7,383 nt of DNA. Origin: a bacterium. Lineage in GTDB: Bacteria > Patescibacteriota > Minisyncoccia > Phycocordibacterales > GCA-002787175. The notes beneath the pieces are model-generated. The model was not told where the DNA came from and ran no database searches. It was given only the letters and a program-made list of their open reading frames with translations. The position numbers and the translations under genes were made by a program. This document shows, piece after piece, positions 4,674 to 7,383 of the stretch. Every line of letters begins with the position of its first letter. Position 1 is the stretch's first letter. The stretch covers positions 1 to 7,383 of the forward strand of contig JAUYJM010000027.1 in the NCBI GenBank assembly GCA_030689285.1, given 5' to 3'.

Positions 4674-5729
4674 TTATATGCTTTCCAAAAATTCAAACAC
4701 TTTTTCTTTTGTAAGCATGTTTGTTACAAAACTTCGCAAGTTGTCTTCAGACGCGTCTTTTAAGTGATCCTTAAGATGAGAGACTTCTTTTTCAATCATC
4801 TCTTCTGCCGGCATGATATTTTCTTTTTTTGAAATTTCAAATATCACAAGTTCCATAGTAACTCGCTTTTTCGCGTGCTCTGTCCATTCTTCGCGCAAGT
4901 TTTGGAGACTTTTGCCCGCTTGTTTTAAGTAGTCTTCAACCTTGACTCCGAATCTTATAATATCCTGCTTAAACTCCGACTCCATTCTCTGGAGTTCTCC
5001 GTCAACTAAAACTTTCGGAAGCTCCATCTTCATACCTTTCGTCAACTCTTCCACGATATGAAGGCGAACTTTCTCTTTTGACTTTCTTTTTTTATCAGCC
5101 GAAACGTCACGTCTTAAATTTTCTCTGAATTCGGCCAAGTTTTTAAAGTTACCGAATGTTTGCGCGAGCGCGTCCGTGAGTTCAGGCAAGTTTTCCGTTT
5201 CAGTTTTTTGTTTTTCATCTGCCATTTTTCCTTGTTCGGAGGTTTGTTTTAAATATCTTCTTATGTTGATGAGCGCTTCATCCACTTCCTTTTCTGACGC
5301 TTCTTCAGGAGGTTTGGCTCCGGCGTTTACCTCTGCCGAGATTTTTTTATAATCGGGCAGTTCAATTTTAGGCAGTTTGGCGAGCTTTATTGAAACAATC
5401 AAAGGGTTGCCTTTCGCTAAAGTCTTTATGCTGACGGAAGGCCGTCCAAGCGTGTCCCTTTCATTTTCCATTACGATATGAGGCACAGCTTCTTCTACAG
5501 CCATCCTCGCGCATTCTTCAACTACGGAAAATTCTCCCAATGCTTTTACCAAAACATCTTCGGGTACATATCCTTTTCTAAAACCATCTAATGATATTTC
5601 TGAATTAAGTTTGGCCACGGCCCTAGTTCTATATTTGTCATAAAAGTCGTAGCCCAAGTCCGCGACAATTTCAGTCATAGACTCTGGCAGGTCTCTTTTT
5701 TCCTTTATTTCATATTTTGTGTCAGCCAT
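4674..5729 (-). CDS. tig: Trigger factor, PPIase-domain-lacking form
   Basis: 351-residue ribosome-associated chaperone that meets nascent chains at the exit tunnel. Residues about 1-130 match the N-terminal ribosome-binding domain, with the signature GFRKGYVP at 49-56 (family GFRxGKxP, here Tyr for Lys) and the domain end KIELPDYKKI at 121-130. The chain then passes through IRRYLKQ and a short charged linker (about 163-180) directly into the C-terminal arm domain (PELTDALAQTFGNFKNLAEF at 182-201, LPKVLVDGEL at 237-246). The FKBP-like prolyl isomerase domain normally between these (about 90 residues) is missing, with no frameshift. The protein is therefore about 80 residues shorter than the usual 430. 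AGGA lies only 1-2 bases before the ATG, too close for a normal ribosome binding site. Stop is TAA. Confidence 0.93.
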   Translation of the reverse strand: MADTKYEIKEKRDLPESMTEIVADLGYDFYDKYRTRAVAKLNSEISLDGFRKGYVPEDVLVKALGEFSVVEECARMAVEEAVPHIVMENERDTLGRPSVSIKTLAKGNPLIVSIKLAKLPKIELPDYKKISAEVNAGAKPPEEASEKEVDEALINIRRYLKQTSEQGKMADEKQKTETENLPELTDALAQTFGNFKNLAEFRENLRRDVSADKKRKSKEKVRLHIVEELTKGMKMELPKVLVDGELQRMESEFKQDIIRFGVKVEDYLKQAGKSLQNLREEWTEHAKKRVTMELVIFEISKKENIMPAEEMIEKEVSHLKDHLKDASEDNLRSFVTNMLTKEKVFEFLESI

Positions 5730-5737
5730 TTCCTGCC

Positions 5738-5766
5738 ATACTACTCTAAAAATCTGCGAATCGCAA
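5738..5766 (-). promoter_or_regulatory. Candidate promoter for tig giving a near-leaderless mRNA
   Basis: On the minus strand, -35 TTGCGA (plus 5761-5766, four of six), 17-bp spacer, -10 TAGTAT (plus 5738-5743, four of six). Initiation would fall about 5731, within a few bases of the ATG at 5727-5729. A perfect palindrome TGCGA-A-TCGCA (5755-5765) overlaps the -35 and spacer and could be an operator. Confidence 0.4.
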
Positions 5767-5799
5767 ACAAAAATTGCCCGCGATTTTCGCGGACAATTT
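5766..5799 (-). terminator. Intrinsic terminator upstream of tig
   Basis: AAATTGCCCGCGA (5771-5783) and TCGCGGACAATTT (5787-5799) form a 13-pair stem with a 3-nt loop. The single C/A mismatch on the plus strand is a G-U pair in the minus-strand RNA, so the minus transcript is fully paired. The run that follows is CAATTTTTGTTT. It would end transcription of the upstream envelope genes before tig. Confidence 0.8.
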
Positions 5800-5862
5800 G
5801 TGGTTTATCGGTGACCTCTACGCCAATCAAGCGGGTAAACTCCGATTTTTTAAATGCGTTTA

Positions 5863-5903
5863 TTTCTCGTCACCCCAAAGCTTTGCTTTGGGGTGACGAG
5901 AAA
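5863..5903. repeat. Palindrome family B, complete copy
   Basis: Perfect 19-bp stem: the arm 5863-5881 (contains CTCGTCACCCCAAAGC) pairs with 5885-5903 (GCTTTGGGGTGACGAG then AAA), with loop TTT. It ends 3 bp from the stop codon of the 5907-6284 gene. There is no U-tract on the minus strand and a separate terminator lies further downstream, so it looks like a REP-type repeat or an mRNA 3'-end stabiliser. A related half-copy lies at the right edge of the window. Confidence 0.8.
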
Positions 5904-5906
5904 ATT

Positions 5907-6284
5907 TTATTCAAGCCCTTTTTCAATTTCCTCCAAATCGCTGTCAATCGCTTCCAAGTCGCTGTAGTTTAGGTCCGCTTCAATGTCTGCCACTTCATCC
6001 GAAGAACCTTGTACTGAAAGTTCCGCTTCTACTCGGTCTTTTGCTTCAGTGTTCGGAACTTCCGATTCCAGATTTTGTTCGGCAGTATTGAAGCTGTCTC
6101 TTGTCATCCAAAAGTATATCGCTCCGGCAATAAGTAGGATAATAATTATTACCGACCCGATTGCGGCGCCTACAGAAGATTTTCCGTTTTTGTTTGCGCC
6201 ACCTTCACCTTGTGCTTGAGGCGGTTCCGCGTTTATCTGCGGGGGGACCGCATTTTCGGGCATATTATTTTGTTCTGGAATCAT
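5907..6284 (-). CDS. Small single-pass membrane protein with acidic C-terminal domain (hypothetical)
   Basis: 125 residues, function unknown. Residues 1-36 are Pro/Gln/Asn-rich and end in Lys (32, 35). Residues 38-60 form one strongly hydrophobic helix (VGAAIGSVIIIILLIAGAIYFWM). Residues 61-125 are acidic, with SSDEVADIEADL (94-105) followed by two related D/E-L spacings (DLEAIDSDLEEIEKGL). By the positive-inside rule the N-terminus is inside and the acidic tail outside. The SSDE...IEADL tail resembles, from memory, hypothetical proteins common in Parcubacteria; I cannot confirm this here. It lies 44 bp downstream of the coiled-coil gene in the same direction, probably one operon, with its stop 3 bp from palindrome B. 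M8 is an alternative start. No Shine-Dalgarno motif. Stop is TAA. Confidence 0.85.
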   Translation of the reverse strand: MIPEQNNMPENAVPPQINAEPPQAQGEGGANKNGKSSVGAAIGSVIIIILLIAGAIYFWMTRDSFNTAEQNLESEVPNTEAKDRVEAELSVQGSSDEVADIEADLNYSDLEAIDSDLEEIEKGLE

Positions 6285-6328
6285 ATTTTTAATGTGTTAA
6301 TAATCTTGTAATGTTTTTTTCAATAAGA

Positions 6329-7177
6329 CTATTCCTCGTCATCTTCTTCGGGTGGTAGAGTCTCCGCGCTTCCTTTGAGGGCTTCAATGGCAGAAACCAA
6401 CGACCTATGAGCCTTTTTTAAAGATTCTTTGGCGGAATCAAGCACCGACTTCAACCTTTCAAAAGCTTGTCTTGGCGTCTCTCCCTCTATCAAGTCTATC
6501 CCTGCAAGTGACGCGGAATCCACTTGATTTTCAGCTTCTCTTATGGCTTGCCTCGCGATTTCAAGGGCGCTTTTCGCTTCAGAAACGTCCGCCCCTCTTT
6601 CTTCAAATTTCAAAATTCTGGATTCTATACGGACGGAAAGATGAATAAGCCTTTCTATCGCGGCTTCAAACCTGCGTATGGTGCGTTCAAGAAAAGACTG
6701 AATTCTTTTTTTCGCGGCTTCTTCTAAAGCCGATGTTCTCTCGGCTCTTTTCTCTTCCAGCTCCGTCTTGCGTTTTTCCATTTCCTGCCTTCTTTCCTCC
6801 GCTTTTACCTGGAGAGAATCTTGCCTTTCGCTAAGTTTTGTTTTCATCTCTTCTCGCAGGCGGGACTTTTCAGCGACAGCTTCTTCTCTTTTTGCTTGCG
6901 CCGCATTCTTCCTATCCACTCTGGAGTTTTGCACGGAGTCGCGCTTTTTCAAGGCATCTGACCGAAAATCTTCCCTTTTTTCCACCGTATCGGCTCTCAG
7001 TGCATCTCGTTTCTCCACCTGCTCCGCTTGCCTTGTTTCCACATCTTCTTTCGCCTGTTCAACTCTCTTAACTTCCGCCCGATATGGCGTTAGTGTCGTG
7101 TTTACGTCTTCAGCCGCCGCGTTTCCCGCCACCACCGCAAACACCGCGACTGCAATTAGACTTAAGATTTTTCGCAT
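6329..7177 (-). CDS. Secreted, highly charged coiled-coil protein (hypothetical)
   Basis: 282 residues, function unknown. The start was moved 12 codons downstream of the longest frame (which begins at 7213) because MRKILSLIAVAVFAVVAGNAAA then forms a textbook Sec signal peptide with probable cleavage after A22. The mature chain is an Arg/Lys/Glu-rich coiled coil (about 30-165). Residues 54-97 show four consecutive 11-residue repeats of pattern (V/L)-x-(K/R)-(K/R). A second helical region follows (about 166-270, with FLERTIRRFEAAIERLIHL and RIESRILKFEERGADVSEA), then an acidic end PPEEDDEE. From memory this resembles Parcubacterial proteins of unknown function with RIESRI...GxDxxEA motifs. It would act outside the membrane, possibly with the next gene's acidic tail; that partnership is inference. 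Stop is TAG. Confidence 0.87.
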   Translation of the reverse strand: MRKILSLIAVAVFAVVAGNAAAEDVNTTLTPYRAEVKRVEQAKEDVETRQAEQVEKRDALRADTVEKREDFRSDALKKRDSVQNSRVDRKNAAQAKREEAVAEKSRLREEMKTKLSERQDSLQVKAEERRQEMEKRKTELEEKRAERTSALEEAAKKRIQSFLERTIRRFEAAIERLIHLSVRIESRILKFEERGADVSEAKSALEIARQAIREAENQVDSASLAGIDLIEGETPRQAFERLKSVLDSAKESLKKAHRSLVSAIEALKGSAETLPPEEDDEE

Positions 7178-7245
7178 ATTTTCTACTTTTAAAATAAAAT
7201 AATAATGAAGCAAAGTATTATTCGACTAGAAACCTCACTCTAAAA

Positions 7246-7274
7246 ATTATATAACAAAAAACCGCTTTTGAAGC
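7246..7274 (-). promoter_or_regulatory. Candidate promoter for the envelope gene pair
   Basis: Perfect -10 TATAAT on the minus strand (plus 7246-7251). The -35 region overlaps the terminator hairpin and matches poorly (GCTTCA at 17 bp, or TTCAAA at 15 bp). Initiation would be near 7239, about 62 nt before the chosen ATG at 7177. A terminator followed immediately by a promoter is a compact arrangement. Confidence 0.45.
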
Positions 7275-7283
7275 GGTTTTTTG
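7255..7283. terminator. Bidirectional intrinsic terminator
   Basis: CAAAAAACCGCTT (7255-7267) pairs with AAGCGGTTTTTTG (7271-7283) around loop TTG. There is a T-run on both strands. On the minus strand it would stop transcription arriving from beyond the right edge, insulating the 6329-7177 gene. From 7284 to 7365 I see no gene, only a 6-bp ATTGTC/GACAAT inverted pair (7321-7326, 7349-7354). Confidence 0.9.
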
Positions 7284-7365
7284 TTGATAACTTTAAGAGA
7301 TGGTTAGTGGGGGAGCGGCCATTGTCCTAGAAGCTTGGCCGAATTTGCGACAATACCAACTTCAT

Positions 7366-7383
7366 TCCTCGTCACCCCGAAGC
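7366..7383. repeat. Palindrome family B, half copy cut by window end
   Basis: CTCGTCACCCCGAAGC (7368-7383) matches the left arm of the 5863-5903 palindrome at 15 of 16 positions, with G instead of A at 7379. The sequence stops exactly where the loop would begin, so the right arm, if present, lies outside the window. Confidence 0.6.

Noticed and set aside
6331..6344. ATTCCTCGTCA in the end of the coiled-coil gene resembling palindrome B
   Set aside because: It encodes the acidic Asp/Glu tail, the match is short, and no complementary arm follows.
7301..7360. Possible tRNA-like fold near the right edge
   Set aside because: There is no T-loop GGTTCGA-type sequence and no acceptor stem; only a 6-bp inverted pair is present.

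Overview
The window reads as a compact, moderately AT-rich bacterial chromosome segment, most likely from the Candidate Phyla Radiation (Patescibacteria, Parcubacteria-like). This is inferred from three things: two hypothetical genes whose style I associate with that group (a secreted charged coiled-coil protein and a single-pass protein with an acidic SSDE...IEADL tail), a trigger factor without its PPIase domain, and the absence of a usable Shine-Dalgarno motif before any of the seven genes. There is no mobile-element gene, tRNA, rRNA or CRISPR array.

Layout from left to right: a strong bidirectional terminator (34-82) and a second hairpin; hup (HU, -, 129-401); an AT-rich leader and promoter region with two hairpins (402-706); rny (RNase Y, -, 707-2236); a 290-bp leader with a good promoter and a possible small ORF; clpP (-, 2527-3099); an 814-bp gap between divergent clpP and rsmE, about 660 bp of which is packed with inverted repeats; rsmE (+, 3914-4633); tig (trigger factor, -, 4674-5729), convergent with rsmE; an intergenic stretch with a terminator and a 19-bp-stem palindrome; a small membrane protein (-, 5907-6284); a secreted coiled-coil protein (-, 6329-7177); a promoter and bidirectional terminator; and a partial palindrome at the right edge.

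Functionally the core genes belong to protein and RNA quality control: trigger factor (nascent-chain chaperone), ClpP (proteolysis), RNase Y (mRNA turnover), RsmE (16S rRNA methylation) and HU (nucleoid). Read along the minus strand the order tig, clpP, rny, hup resembles the widespread tig-clpP-clpX-lon-hupB order, with clpX and lon absent, rny in their place, and an oppositely oriented rsmE plus a repeat island between tig and clpP. The two hypothetical genes at the right look like a small cell-envelope operon.

The most unusual non-coding content is the set of short palindromes. One family (CCCCGTTAGAA...TTCTAACGGGG) has two copies that differ by compensatory base-pair changes. A second family (CTCGTCACCCC...GGGGTGACGAG) has one full copy and one cut by the window edge. 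The clpP-rsmE gap carries several further nested inverted repeats.
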